NCBI GenBank assembly: GCA_937921035.1 | Contig: CALEUL010000049.1 | Location: 1 to 64,000 of the forward strand | Direction: 5' to 3' | Length of the DNA: 64,000 bases | From: an uncultured Porphyromonadaceae bacterium | GTDB taxonomy: Bacteria; Bacteroidota; Bacteroidia; Bacteroidales; Muribaculaceae | Shown: positions 16,414-24,097 of the stretch, in pieces | Layout of the letters: every line of letters starts with the position of its first letter | Numbering within the stretch: position 1 is the stretch's first letter | The notes under the pieces: model-generated | What the model saw: only the letters and a program-made list of their open reading frames with translations | What the model was told of the DNA's origin: nothing | Database searches by the model: none | Translations under genes and position numbers: made by a program

Positions 16414-17817
16414 TTAGTATCCTAGAAAATCAAAATCGCCATCAAAATCATCTGGCATATCTCCATATTGACCATCAGTCATGGCATCCCAAGTGTCTTC
16501 CATCATTTCTCGTTGGCTGTAATACGGTCGGGAGTCATATAACGAATCTTCATACTCTTCATAATCTTTCCCAACTTTTTTTTCTACTCCATTTTCATGA
16601 ACAAGGAATAGTCCAGTACTAATATGTTTTATGTCATCATATATACAAGGAATATACTCAAATCCCGTCATATTCAAAACTCCACATTTGCCATTTTTTG
16701 ATATAATCCAATAATTGGCATCTAACGTAAACATATCGAAATGTTGTTTGTCCAAAATAAAACCACCTGCGGTAACATACCCAATTTCATCATTTTTTTT
16801 AAATTTAATAAAATCAAAAGTTTTGGATAGTCTCTGTCTGGGGCCAAAAACGAATTCCATTTCTTCACATTCTTCGATTTTACACTCGCCACTAATTATA
16901 TCATACAATGCATATTTATTATTCTTTTTTACAATGATATAAATGATGTTAATATATTTCCCAAATCCTACATTAAAGAAGTGAATTTTTGTATAAGGTT
17001 TTATGGTACCATCATATAAATAAACCTCATCAAGACATGGATCTACAATCGTTTTGCCAAAGTTGTTTAGCAGACCGTATTTATTATTTTTATACGTAAT
17101 GTAGAATCCATCCAATGTTCTTACTCCGTCTTCTATATAGACGCAATTTTCATATTTGTCTATTGGGATTTTTCCGTAAAATTTATTATTTTCAAAAAAG
17201 ATTCTAAAGCGGAAACCCAACAATTCTGTATATAAGAAATATTTGAAATCATCTAGATAAATACTTTTATTGTATATAGCCTTGACAAAAACAGCACCAC
17301 AATTATCCAACAATCCAAATTTACCATCCTCTTCAAACAAGAAATACTCATTTGAATAACCTGTTATCGCGCAATACTCTTTTGACTCAGTTTTATTCGT
17401 ATAATTAAACAGAAACACTCCAGTCTCGGACTCTACAATAAACAAATCGAAGGAGGTGTTTTGAAACTCCCTCGGCACATATGAAATCTTACGAAAAGCC
17501 GTATGAAGTATAATATTACCCTTGTTATCAATCACTCCATATCGATTTTCTTTTTCACATAGAAAAAGAAAATCCGTCAATTGTAAGACCCCGTCATATT
17601 TAATGCAAGAGAATTTCGAATAGAAAAATCCGTTTTCATCAATTGGAATGCTTTTTGAGAATTTACTATAAAAAATCCTAAATATCCTCTTGCTATTAAT
17701 GAGGTCATCATCTTCGTGATATCCACCCCATTCGCCTTTTAGTAGACCATTAGCATCAACATAATATGAACGGTTTTGCCCCATTTTTCTAACGATATTA
17801 ATTTTTTGCTTTTCCAT
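16414..17817 (-). CDS. WG-repeat protein
   Basis: A 467-residue protein of degenerate WG-type repeats, each with the pattern (N/G)K(Y/F)G(V/L)(L/I)(D/N)xxG: near residue 91 (NRYGVIDNKGNIIL), 165 (GKFGLLDNCG), 245 (NKYGLLNNFG), and weaker copies near 360 (IGYVTAGGFIL) and 395 (GKCGVLNMTG). The last ~45 residues are very acidic (MPDDFDGDFDF). There is no signal peptide, so it is cytoplasmic, unlike many WG proteins. Such repeats fold as beta sheets and usually mediate binding. The AT-rich composition is shared with the HEPN gene, suggesting the pair moves together. It starts 41 bases after the antitoxin stop and could be read from the same promoter. Confidence 0.75.
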   Translation of the reverse strand: MEKQKINIVRKMGQNRSYYVDANGLLKGEWGGYHEDDDLINSKRIFRIFYSKFSKSIPIDENGFFYSKFSCIKYDGVLQLTDFLFLCEKENRYGVIDNKGNIILHTAFRKISYVPREFQNTSFDLFIVESETGVFLFNYTNKTESKEYCAITGYSNEYFLFEEDGKFGLLDNCGAVFVKAIYNKSIYLDDFKYFLYTELLGFRFRIFFENNKFYGKIPIDKYENCVYIEDGVRTLDGFYITYKNNKYGLLNNFGKTIVDPCLDEVYLYDGTIKPYTKIHFFNVGFGKYINIIYIIVKKNNKYALYDIISGECKIEECEEMEFVFGPRQRLSKTFDFIKFKKNDEIGYVTAGGFILDKQHFDMFTLDANYWIISKNGKCGVLNMTGFEYIPCIYDDIKHISTGLFLVHENGVEKKVGKDYEEYEDSLYDSRPYYSQREMMEDTWDAMTDGQYGDMPDDFDGDFDFLGY

Positions 17818-17858
17818 TTAAAACAGGCTTAATATGAAATAATTTGTGATAGCGTATT

Positions 17859-18125
17859 TCAGCCGACTGTTATTATAGGCTGGCCGAAAAATGAGGAGAG
17901 CATGGCGAGTGTGGAAAGGGTGAAATTGTGCTGACCGCTGAGCCATTTTGTAATTTCACATGGACGCTTCCCAATCGAGCGGGCAAACTCGGCTTTTGAC
18001 AACCCTTTTTGAGTCATAAGGTCAAAAATTCTATTGGACACAGCCATTTCCATGTCCACTTCTTTGCTGATGTGATCAGGTATAGATGACACCATGCGAT
18101 TGTAAGCTTCAAAGGCTGTCTTCAT
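17859..18125 (-). CDS. XRE-type antitoxin (HigA-like)
   Basis: An 88-residue DNA-binding protein. Residues ~33-80 are a helix-turn-helix (GLSKAEFARSIGKRPCEITKWLSG). The N-terminal helix region would bind the toxin. It overlaps the upstream toxin gene by 4 bases (ATGA), toxin first, as in higBA-type modules. It likely represses the shared promoter through the palindrome at 18641-18656 (inference). Confidence 0.8.
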   Translation of the reverse strand: MKTAFEAYNRMVSSIPDHISKEVDMEMAVSNRIFDLMTQKGLSKAEFARSIGKRPCEITKWLSGQHNFTLSTLAMLSSFFGQPIITVG

Positions 18126-18592
18126 ATATCAAACGTTTTGTCGGTTTCAATTTGATTCTCGGAAATGGCGATGGTTCCGTCCTTCACTCCCTCTTTGATA
18201 AGTTTATCAAAGTTTTGGAGGGTGACCACAAATCCACGCAATTCATCATCTTCATCATAGGTGCGTGTTTTCTTAATCCCTCCATTTCCGAGGATAAGGA
18301 TACTGTCTGAGAGCCGCAGACAATACAGGCGCAACTTTGACTTTACAACCGGGAGCGCACAGACTCTATCGCTCATCTTTCCTTCCGGACGGAAGAAACG
18401 CTCCAAAGCTCCAAGATCGGCGATGCTTTCAACAAACTTGGCGATTCGAGCCAAATCCTCATTATAGGTTGCATCGTCCTTAAAGCGGTTATAGAAACGG
18501 AGATACTCGCCCTTATCCTCAGTGATGAACTGAATTGTGTAAAGGGTGCAGTTATGGTCTTTGTTTAGCTGTATAAGTTCTGCCTCACTCAT
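18122..18592 (-). CDS. Putative toxin of a type II toxin-antitoxin pair
   Basis: A 156-residue protein with a central beta-rich segment (KSKLRLYCLRLSDSILILGNG, residues ~88-108) resembling the core strands of HigB/RelE-like ribosome-dependent RNases. An acidic-basic helical N-terminus precedes it. Gene order and the 4-base overlap with an XRE antitoxin support the call. It is longer than typical RelE (about 90-100 residues), closer to the Gp49/HigB-like group. Toxicity is not shown. Confidence 0.65.
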   Translation of the reverse strand: MSEAELIQLNKDHNCTLYTIQFITEDKGEYLRFYNRFKDDATYNEDLARIAKFVESIADLGALERFFRPEGKMSDRVCALPVVKSKLRLYCLRLSDSILILGNGGIKKTRTYDEDDELRGFVVTLQNFDKLIKEGVKDGTIAISENQIETDKTFDI

Positions 18593-18622
18593 ATCTGTAT
18601 TGTCTTCTTATCTTAATAACTG

Positions 18623-18656
18623 CAAAGTTACGAAAAATGTTTTATTTATAAGTAAA
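18623..18656 (-). promoter_or_regulatory. Promoter and likely operator of the toxin-antitoxin operon
   Basis: On the minus strand TAACTTTG (-7) lies at 18630-18623. Ten bases upstream, at 18641-18656, is a 16-bp near-perfect palindrome TTTA(C/T)TTATAA(A/G)TAAA, covering the -33 region. No good TTTG is visible, so the palindrome replaces it. This is where an autorepressing antitoxin would bind. Confidence 0.5.
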
Positions 18657-18675
18657 CATAGGTGGCTTTTTTGAG

Positions 18676-20208
18676 TTAAAGTCTCATGATTATCTCCAAC
18701 ACCTCATTGAGTTTGTGGGTTGGAAGGCGTTTTATGTACTCTGCACGGGCAACGAGGTTGCCGCGGATGTGGGCGAGGACGGCAAGATGAGCATTGACAG
18801 AGGCTGTGTCGCCCTCGAAGATTTCAAAATAGGTCTCTCGGGTAGGTATGCCAAGCCGAATACGCTCGTCATCAGTGATTGCGTGGTCGAATACGGTCTC
18901 AACTCCTGATTGGGCGTTCTCGTTGAGGATGCTCATTTTCTCCCTCTTGCTTTCATCGTCGAATTTCACATACTTCATCATCATGTCTGCGGTGGTATGA
19001 CCTGTTACAGCACGAATATCTTCCGGTGACATGCCTTTGCGCAGACACATTGTTACGAATGTGCGCCGTGCCACATGTGAAGTCAACAGCTCATACTTAG
19101 GACGCACTTCCCTAGTTTTGGTTCGTCCACTCTGCTTCTCAGTAATCCAATCGCCTGTCATTCCTGCGAGTTTGCCAACCACTTTTAACTGTTCGTTGTA
19201 CTTCTGATTCGTAATCCGTGGGAAGATATAAGGATCCGGCTCATCAGGAGCTTTGGGGTACTTGGACAATATCATCATGGCCTCGTTAGCGAGGGCAAAA
19301 CGCTGGCGTTTGTTCGTCTTCTTTGAAATTACATCAAGAATATCACCGTCAATATTAGACCACCGTAGATTCATTACATCAGAAAATCTAAGTCCGGTGT
19401 AACAGGCGAAGACAAATACGTTTCTTGTTCTGTCTATAGCCTTTCTTCCAGTGGGGAAAATCATAATGGATTGCAGTTCCTCGGGAGTAAGTGCATAGAG
19501 ATTGACAGTGCTGTCAGCCTTCGTTTCGTCTCGGAAACGCTGCTGGTATGCTTGATAGGCATTGTTTTTGTTATATCCCTTCTTCGTAGCCCAGTTAAGG
19601 AATGTCTTTATATCCATCATTGACTTGTGGGTATAGTTGTTGGACAGACCTTTAGCTATAAGAGCCAGTTCAAACTTCGCCAAAAATTCATCGTTGATGT
19701 CTTCAAAATAGATACCACTTCTAAATTCTTTCAGATGGCGAAGCATAGTCCTATGCTTTGTGAGTGTTCCTTTGCTCCATTGGGCGGTTGCAGGAGTTTC
19801 CTTAATCTCCTTTTCCCTTTCGTCAATCAATAACTGATACACCTCTGCGACAGTAAGTCGGGAAGACTTTTCTTCGTTAAGGATTCCTTTGACTTTTTCT
19901 TTGATTATGGCAGGAGAAACCTCCTCACCCTCCAGTTCAAGCTGATTGAAAGCCTCATGTATGGCTACTTCGACCTTGGCTATGCGAGTATTGATTTCCG
20001 AGGCAGATACACCATCCGTATTAAAATTATTCCTTTTGACTCTTTGTGCTTCCGGATCCCATTTGGATGGTTGAAGTCGATAGCCAATATAGTACCATAC
20101 CCGCTTACCGCCGAAAGTGATGTCGGCGTTTATAGGCATCTCATCGGAATCGCTCTTGCCTTTCCTCTTTTCAATTCGGAAATTTATCCTATGCTTGTAT
20201 TTGTCCAT
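18676..20208 (-). CDS. Tyrosine site-specific integrase of the element
   Basis: Catalyses integration into and excision from tRNA-Ser. Length 510 residues. There is an arm-binding N-terminal domain (about 1-110), a SAM-like core-binding domain (about 115-225, KGTLTKHRTMLRHLKEF) and the catalytic domain (about 245-420) with the first Arg in YTGLRFSDVMNLRW, H378 and R381 in HVARRTF, H404 in VTGHTT and the nucleophile Y413. About 95 residues follow the catalytic Tyr, longer than in many family members. It lies next to attR and points inward. Its promoter overlaps three CATACAA repeats. Confidence 0.96.
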   Translation of the reverse strand: MDKYKHRINFRIEKRKGKSDSDEMPINADITFGGKRVWYYIGYRLQPSKWDPEAQRVKRNNFNTDGVSASEINTRIAKVEVAIHEAFNQLELEGEEVSPAIIKEKVKGILNEEKSSRLTVAEVYQLLIDEREKEIKETPATAQWSKGTLTKHRTMLRHLKEFRSGIYFEDINDEFLAKFELALIAKGLSNNYTHKSMMDIKTFLNWATKKGYNKNNAYQAYQQRFRDETKADSTVNLYALTPEELQSIMIFPTGRKAIDRTRNVFVFACYTGLRFSDVMNLRWSNIDGDILDVISKKTNKRQRFALANEAMMILSKYPKAPDEPDPYIFPRITNQKYNEQLKVVGKLAGMTGDWITEKQSGRTKTREVRPKYELLTSHVARRTFVTMCLRKGMSPEDIRAVTGHTTADMMMKYVKFDDESKREKMSILNENAQSGVETVFDHAITDDERIRLGIPTRETYFEIFEGDTASVNAHLAVLAHIRGNLVARAEYIKRLPTHKLNEVLEIIMRL

Positions 20209-20242
20209 TATTGAGTCTTTGTCGGTGATACTATGTTTTAAC

Positions 20243-20278
20243 CATACAAAATTACATACAATTTTTCATACAATCAAG
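20243..20278 (-). promoter_or_regulatory. Integrase promoter overlapped by three CATACAA repeats
   Basis: On the minus strand CTTG at 20278-20275, 20 bases, TAATTTTG at 20254-20247. On the + strand CATACAA starts at 20243, 20255 and 20267. Integrase bound to these sites should hide its own promoter (inference). Confidence 0.65.
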
Positions 20279-20312
20279 GATAATCCAATATATTTTAGTT
20301 TACGACCTTTGC

Positions 20313-20346
20313 GATATAATGCGCTAATTATCAATAGATATAATGC
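20313..20346 (+). repeat. GATATAATGC direct repeat near the right end
   Basis: A 10-bp word at 20313-20322 recurs at 20337-20346, 24 bp apart (two 12-bp steps). The flanks are similar (CTAATT and TAAATT). It may be a second set of protein-binding sites, such as for an excisionase. Confidence 0.4.
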
Positions 20347-20390
20347 TAAATTTGAACTATAGTGATATTCTATTTAACAAATAGTTCATG

Positions 20391-20409
20391 TCTCGTCCTC
20401 TCCGCAAAA
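20391..20409 (+). repeat. attR, 19-bp direct repeat
   Basis: Identical to 12539-12557. It carries only the last 14 bases of tRNA-Ser, so the intact tRNA gene is on the left side. Confidence 0.9.
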
Positions 20410-20443
20410 AGAGCTGCAAGTCTATGACTTGTGGCTCTTTTGG
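20407..20443 (+). terminator. Probable original tRNA-Ser terminator, displaced by the element
   Basis: AAAAGAGC at 20407-20414 pairs with GCTCTTTT ending at 20442. An inner AAGTC/GACTT pair extends the stem. It begins within the att repeat, exactly where the tRNA terminator would have been before insertion. Confidence 0.7.
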
Positions 20444-20529
20444 TATTATAGCGGTTTGATTCCTGCGGCGGAGTTGGGGCCGTTTTTCTTATCATGTGTA
20501 GCGATGCTACGAAATTCGGTGATATGGCA

Positions 20530-20955
20530 ATGGAAATAGTGAGATGTTGTGAAGATGATTATATTACGCTTGCCGGGATATGGGAGCGTTCAGTAAAAGC
20601 TACGCACAGTTTTCTGAAAGAAGAAGATTTCAATGAAATAAAAGCGGCGCTTATTCCTTGCTATTTCCCGAATGTAGAGATTTTCGCTGTAGCCGATAAT
20701 GGCATATATGCCGGATTCATCGGATTGAGCGCAGACACGATAGAAATGCTCTTTATCGACAGCGACCGTCGCGGGCACGGTTTTGGCTCTTTCCTTATGG
20801 AGTATGCGAAACAAAGAGGAGCGACAAAGGTAGATGTAAACGAACAGAATCCATCAGCCTTGAATTTCTACATATCAAAAGGATTCCGAGTGGTTGCCAG
20901 AGATGAAAAGGATGATGCCGGCCGTCGTTATCCGGTGCTTCATCTGTCGCTATAG
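20530..20955 (+). CDS. GNAT-family N-acetyltransferase (YjaB-like)
   Basis: A 141-residue acetyl-CoA-dependent acetyltransferase. It shows IWERSVKATHSFL near the N-terminus, the acetyl-CoA loop DRRGHGFGSFLMEYA (residues ~77-91) and the typical C-terminal NEQNPSALNFYISKGF. The arrangement resembles E. coli YjaB. In-frame ATGs exist at 20494 and 20524. I chose 20530 because MEIVRCCEDDY aligns with the start of the family. The substrate is unknown. First gene outside the element. Confidence 0.85.
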   Translation: MEIVRCCEDDYITLAGIWERSVKATHSFLKEEDFNEIKAALIPCYFPNVEIFAVADNGIYAGFIGLSADTIEMLFIDSDRRGHGFGSFLMEYAKQRGATKVDVNEQNPSALNFYISKGFRVVARDEKDDAGRRYPVLHLSL

Positions 20956-21166
20956 CCGTTGGGTATAGTTGTCGTTTTTCTCGGCATGCGTGGCCTCAAA
21001 AAATTTGCGGAATACATCAGCTGTTACGAATATTTCAGTAATTTTGTCTTTGGTGTGCGCAGTGATAAAAGTATTTGTTTGTAATTAAGTATTAAATAAA
21101 AATATTTATCGCTAATTACTGTGCTTTTAATTATTTAAATTTATTGGAATAGCGTATTGATTGTGC

Positions 21167-21937
21167 ATGGAAAAATCGTTTAAGCAAAGTGTAACTGAAG
21201 CAATAGGTTGTTATGTGTATGCGCTTGTTGATCCTCGAGACAATCACATTTTTTATGTAGGAAAAGGTACAGGTAACCGAGTTTATCAACACGTACAGGC
21301 TGCCCTCACAGATGATTCTCAAAGCCTGAAGCTATCCACTATAAGAGAAATTATGACTCTTGGTTTAGAGGTGAAGTATTACATTATTAGGCATAATATG
21401 ACCGAACAAGAGGCATACCTTGTAGAATCCTCGATAATTGACTTACTAACTTATCCCGCTTTCAATAAAAATAATATACTCACCAATATTGTTAGTGGAC
21501 ACCATCAGTGGAACGAGGGTATTAAAACTGATGAAGAAATCAATATCCTATACGACTGTCCTAAGATTGAGCCAGTTCCGGGAGAGAGACTTCTTTTGGT
21601 CAGCCTGAATAAAAGTTATGTGCAACCAAAGGCTTCTGGAGTGTATCACCGGGCGAATGATTACGAGAGTGCCCGTAAATATTGGGCACTCTCGCCCGAC
21701 AAAGCTGATAAAATAGATTACATCTTAGGTATATATAGAGGGATTGTGCGTATTGTAATTCACGTTAAAGGTAAATCCATTTGTTCTGTTGCGGAAGACG
21801 GATCGATTTTCAAAAAGCCGCGTTTCGCATTTGTGGGTGATATTGTTCCGAATTCTCCATATCTAAACACAGACGTAACCGATTATCCTTTTGGCAGTGG
21901 CGGCGCGATAACCTATATTCCCCGGAACAATTTTTAG
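21167..21937 (+). CDS. GIY-YIG domain protein (LEM-3-like)
   Basis: A 256-residue protein. Residues ~14-90 are a GIY-YIG nuclease-type domain: CYVYALVDPRDNHIFYVGKG gives the paired motif (YVY...FYVGKG), followed by GNRVYQH and a helix with Glu (EQEAYLVESSIIDLL), the likely metal ligand. The C-terminal half (about 140-230) resembles a small RNA- or DNA-binding fold (YWALSPDKADKIDYILGIYRGIVR) but I cannot name it. The gene and its leader are AT-rich compared with what follows. An 11-bp perfect hairpin lies inside it at 21664-21694. Not in an operon. Role unknown; repair or restriction are possible. Confidence 0.75.
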   Translation: MEKSFKQSVTEAIGCYVYALVDPRDNHIFYVGKGTGNRVYQHVQAALTDDSQSLKLSTIREIMTLGLEVKYYIIRHNMTEQEAYLVESSIIDLLTYPAFNKNNILTNIVSGHHQWNEGIKTDEEINILYDCPKIEPVPGERLLLVSLNKSYVQPKASGVYHRANDYESARKYWALSPDKADKIDYILGIYRGIVRIVIHVKGKSICSVAEDGSIFKKPRFAFVGDIVPNSPYLNTDVTDYPFGSGGAITYIPRNNF

Positions 21938-22009
21938 CAACACTCTTAGATAACTCGTTAGATAAAGTTAGATAAAGCGCAGACTCTACAAGTCTTATAA
22001 TGGTGCGGG

Positions 22010-22040
22010 TTTGCTTTGTCGGGGATTTTTTGTAATTTTG
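22010..22040 (+). promoter_or_regulatory. Promoter of the DUF5106-mnmA operon
   Basis: TTTG at 22010-22013, 19 bases, TAATTTTG at 22033-22040, 43 bases before the ATG at 22083. This rules out the longer in-frame start at 22011. Confidence 0.7.
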
Positions 22041-22082
22041 CATGATAGAGTTCCGCGAACCAGTTTATATAGACATTACGTA

Positions 22083-22988
22083 ATGAAAAAAATATTATAC
22101 AGTGTTCTTGTAGCCCTGTCGGCGTTATTTCCTCTTTCGGTTAACGCCCAGCAGGAGAGCCTTTTCACCTATCCGGTGCCACCGGATACGCTGCTTAATT
22201 TCCAGCCTCGCTGCGACTATATTATCAGCCGATTCTGGGACCGCTGCAATTTTGAGCAGGCCCTGCTTCATCCCGACGAATTCAACAAGGCTTTCGGCGA
22301 CTGGGTGAATATCATGCCTCATGCTTCGGCCGATACAGTCCATAGCACAATAGACCGTCTGCTTGCCCGCTTTACCAAGAAGGGCGGCGATCAGGCTCTC
22401 GCGCTGGCGCGTCTGGCCGAGAACTGGGTGTATTCCGATACTTCCGAACTTGTATCCGAGGAGATTATGTTGCCTTTCGCGCATGTGGCCGCGAATCACA
22501 AGAAAATTGACAAGGCCGACCGCCGGCATTTTGCTGCCATCGAGAAGGTGCTGACATCCAGCATGGTGGGTCAGACACTTCCCAATCTTGAGTTTGTCCG
22601 TCCCGACGGTACAAAAGGCCATCTGAGCGATATAGCACGCGGATCGGTGCTTCTGTTCTTCTGCGATCCCGGCGACCCTGCTTCTTCTTTCCCGAGAATA
22701 CGTCTGGATACCGACCCCGATACGCGTGAACTGATAGACCGGGGCGAGCTTACGATTGTAACGATATATGCCTCCGAGCCCGACAGCAAGTGGCTCGACA
22801 ATGTTAAGGACTATCCCGAGAACTGGCATAATGTGGCCATTCCGGACGCCGCGGAGTACTTCGGCAAGATTGGGTCGCCGATGTTGTATTTCCTTAACAG
22901 CGGACTTAAGGTGCTTGCCAAGAATCTGAGCGCCGATTATCTTCTGGGCGCTTTCAAATATACCAACGCTAGGCGTAAGAAGCAATGA
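22083..22988 (+). CDS. Secreted DUF5106/thioredoxin-like protein
   Basis: A 301-residue exported protein with a signal peptide (MKKILYSVLVALSALFPLSVNA). The N-terminal half (about 25-160) fits the DUF5106 domain I recall from Bacteroidales. The C-terminal half (about 165-295) is thioredoxin/AhpC-like (VGQTLPNLEFVRPDG, VLLFFCDPGDPAS). The usual CxxC is reduced to a single Cys in FFCDPG, so it is probably not a disulfide reductase of the classic kind. It overlaps mnmA by 4 bases. Confidence 0.75.
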   Translation: MKKILYSVLVALSALFPLSVNAQQESLFTYPVPPDTLLNFQPRCDYIISRFWDRCNFEQALLHPDEFNKAFGDWVNIMPHASADTVHSTIDRLLARFTKKGGDQALALARLAENWVYSDTSELVSEEIMLPFAHVAANHKKIDKADRRHFAAIEKVLTSSMVGQTLPNLEFVRPDGTKGHLSDIARGSVLLFFCDPGDPASSFPRIRLDTDPDTRELIDRGELTIVTIYASEPDSKWLDNVKDYPENWHNVAIPDAAEYFGKIGSPMLYFLNSGLKVLAKNLSADYLLGAFKYTNARRKKQ

Positions 22989-24091
22989 ACGAGCGTAAAA
23001 CGATAGCGGTTCTTGTGTCCGGCGGCGTTGACAGCGCCGTGGTGGTGCATCAGCTTGCGCAGGACAGCAGCCTGGACCTTCATCTGTTCTATATCCGCAT
23101 AGGAATGGACAACGGCGAGGGCGATTGCTCCGCCGAGGAGGATATTGAAATGTGCAGCCTGATCGCACATCGCTATGGTCTGCCGTTCGAGGTTGTGTCG
23201 CTGCATCAGGAATACTGGGATAATGTTATGGCATACGCGCTGCGCACCGTCAGGGAGGGCCTTACGCCAAACCCCGACATTATGTGCAACTCTATAATCA
23301 AATTCGGCTATTTCGAGGACCGTCGCGGCCGGGATTTCGACCTTACGGCTACGGGCCATTATGCTTCCACGATTATCGACGCGCAGGGCCGCAAATGGCT
23401 CGGTACGGCAGTCGATCCGGTAAAGGACCAGACGGATTTTCTGGCTCGTATAAGCGGCCATCAGCTGCAGCATCTGATTTTCCCTCTGGGCAACATGCCC
23501 AAGGCAGATGTGCGCCGTATCGCCGCCGAGGCCAAGCTGCCGAATGCCATGCGTCGCGATTCGCAGGGAATATGTTTCCTGGGAAAAATAAATTATAACG
23601 ATTTTATCCGCCGCCATCTTGGCGAGCGTCCCGGTCCTATTGTTGAGATTGAGACAGGCCGTAAATTAGGCGAGCACCGCGGCTACTGGTTCCATACCAT
23701 CGGCCAGCGCAAGGGTCTTGGTCTGAGCGGTGGCCCGTGGTTCGTTGTCCGCAAGAACATTGCCGAGAACGTTATTTACGTTTCGCGCGGCTACGATACC
23801 GAGAAGCAGTACGGCCGCACGCTGCATCTTGCCGAGATGCACTTCATTACCGAGGATCCCTGGGGAGATGCCGCCGACGGCGGTGTGCGCCTTATGTTCA
23901 AGAACCGCCACAGCCCCGATTTCCTGCCTGGCACCATACGGCGGTTGCCGGATGCCCCCGGCGAGTACGTCATCGAATCCGACGTAAAGGTGCAGGGCAT
24001 AGCCCCCGGCCAGTTTGCTGCCGTCTACGACCCCGAACACAGAATATGTTACGGTTCCGGCATTATCACCGGCGCCGCCGTAAAAATATAG
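22985..24091 (+). CDS. mnmA: tRNA-specific 2-thiouridylase MnmA
   Basis: Makes 2-thiouridine at the wobble base of tRNA-Lys, -Glu and -Gln. At 368 residues it is full length. The PP-loop motif SGGVDS is at residues 12-17. The catalytic cysteines are C101 in NPDIMCN and C197 in DSQGICFLG. Further family motifs are TGHYAS, KDQTDFL and FHTIGQRKGLGLSGG. The central and C-terminal beta-barrel domains are present. The start overlaps the previous gene by ATGA. Confidence 0.97.
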   Translation: MNERKTIAVLVSGGVDSAVVVHQLAQDSSLDLHLFYIRIGMDNGEGDCSAEEDIEMCSLIAHRYGLPFEVVSLHQEYWDNVMAYALRTVREGLTPNPDIMCNSIIKFGYFEDRRGRDFDLTATGHYASTIIDAQGRKWLGTAVDPVKDQTDFLARISGHQLQHLIFPLGNMPKADVRRIAAEAKLPNAMRRDSQGICFLGKINYNDFIRRHLGERPGPIVEIETGRKLGEHRGYWFHTIGQRKGLGLSGGPWFVVRKNIAENVIYVSRGYDTEKQYGRTLHLAEMHFITEDPWGDAADGGVRLMFKNRHSPDFLPGTIRRLPDAPGEYVIESDVKVQGIAPGQFAAVYDPEHRICYGSGIITGAAVKI

Positions 24092-24097
24092 CAGTCT

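Larger units (their letters stand above)
12539..20409. mobile_element. Integrative mobilizable element in tRNA-Ser (about 7.85 kb)
   Basis: Bounded by a 19-bp direct repeat (12539-12557 and 20391-20409) that includes the tRNA 3' end. It encodes a tyrosine integrase beside the right end, a MobV-type relaxase, a DUF3853-type protein, a toxin-antitoxin pair, an HEPN/zinc-ribbon protein and a WG-repeat protein. There are no conjugation or mating-pair genes, so it would need a helper element. The stretch 15246-17817 is clearly more AT-rich than the rest of the element and the chromosome, suggesting a separately acquired cargo. The module order (DUF3853, relaxase, cargo, integrase) is that of Bacteroidales mobilizable elements. 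Confidence 0.9.

Noticed and set aside
22011..22082. Upstream start of the DUF5106 protein
   Set aside because: It contains the promoter, and the signal peptide begins at 22083.
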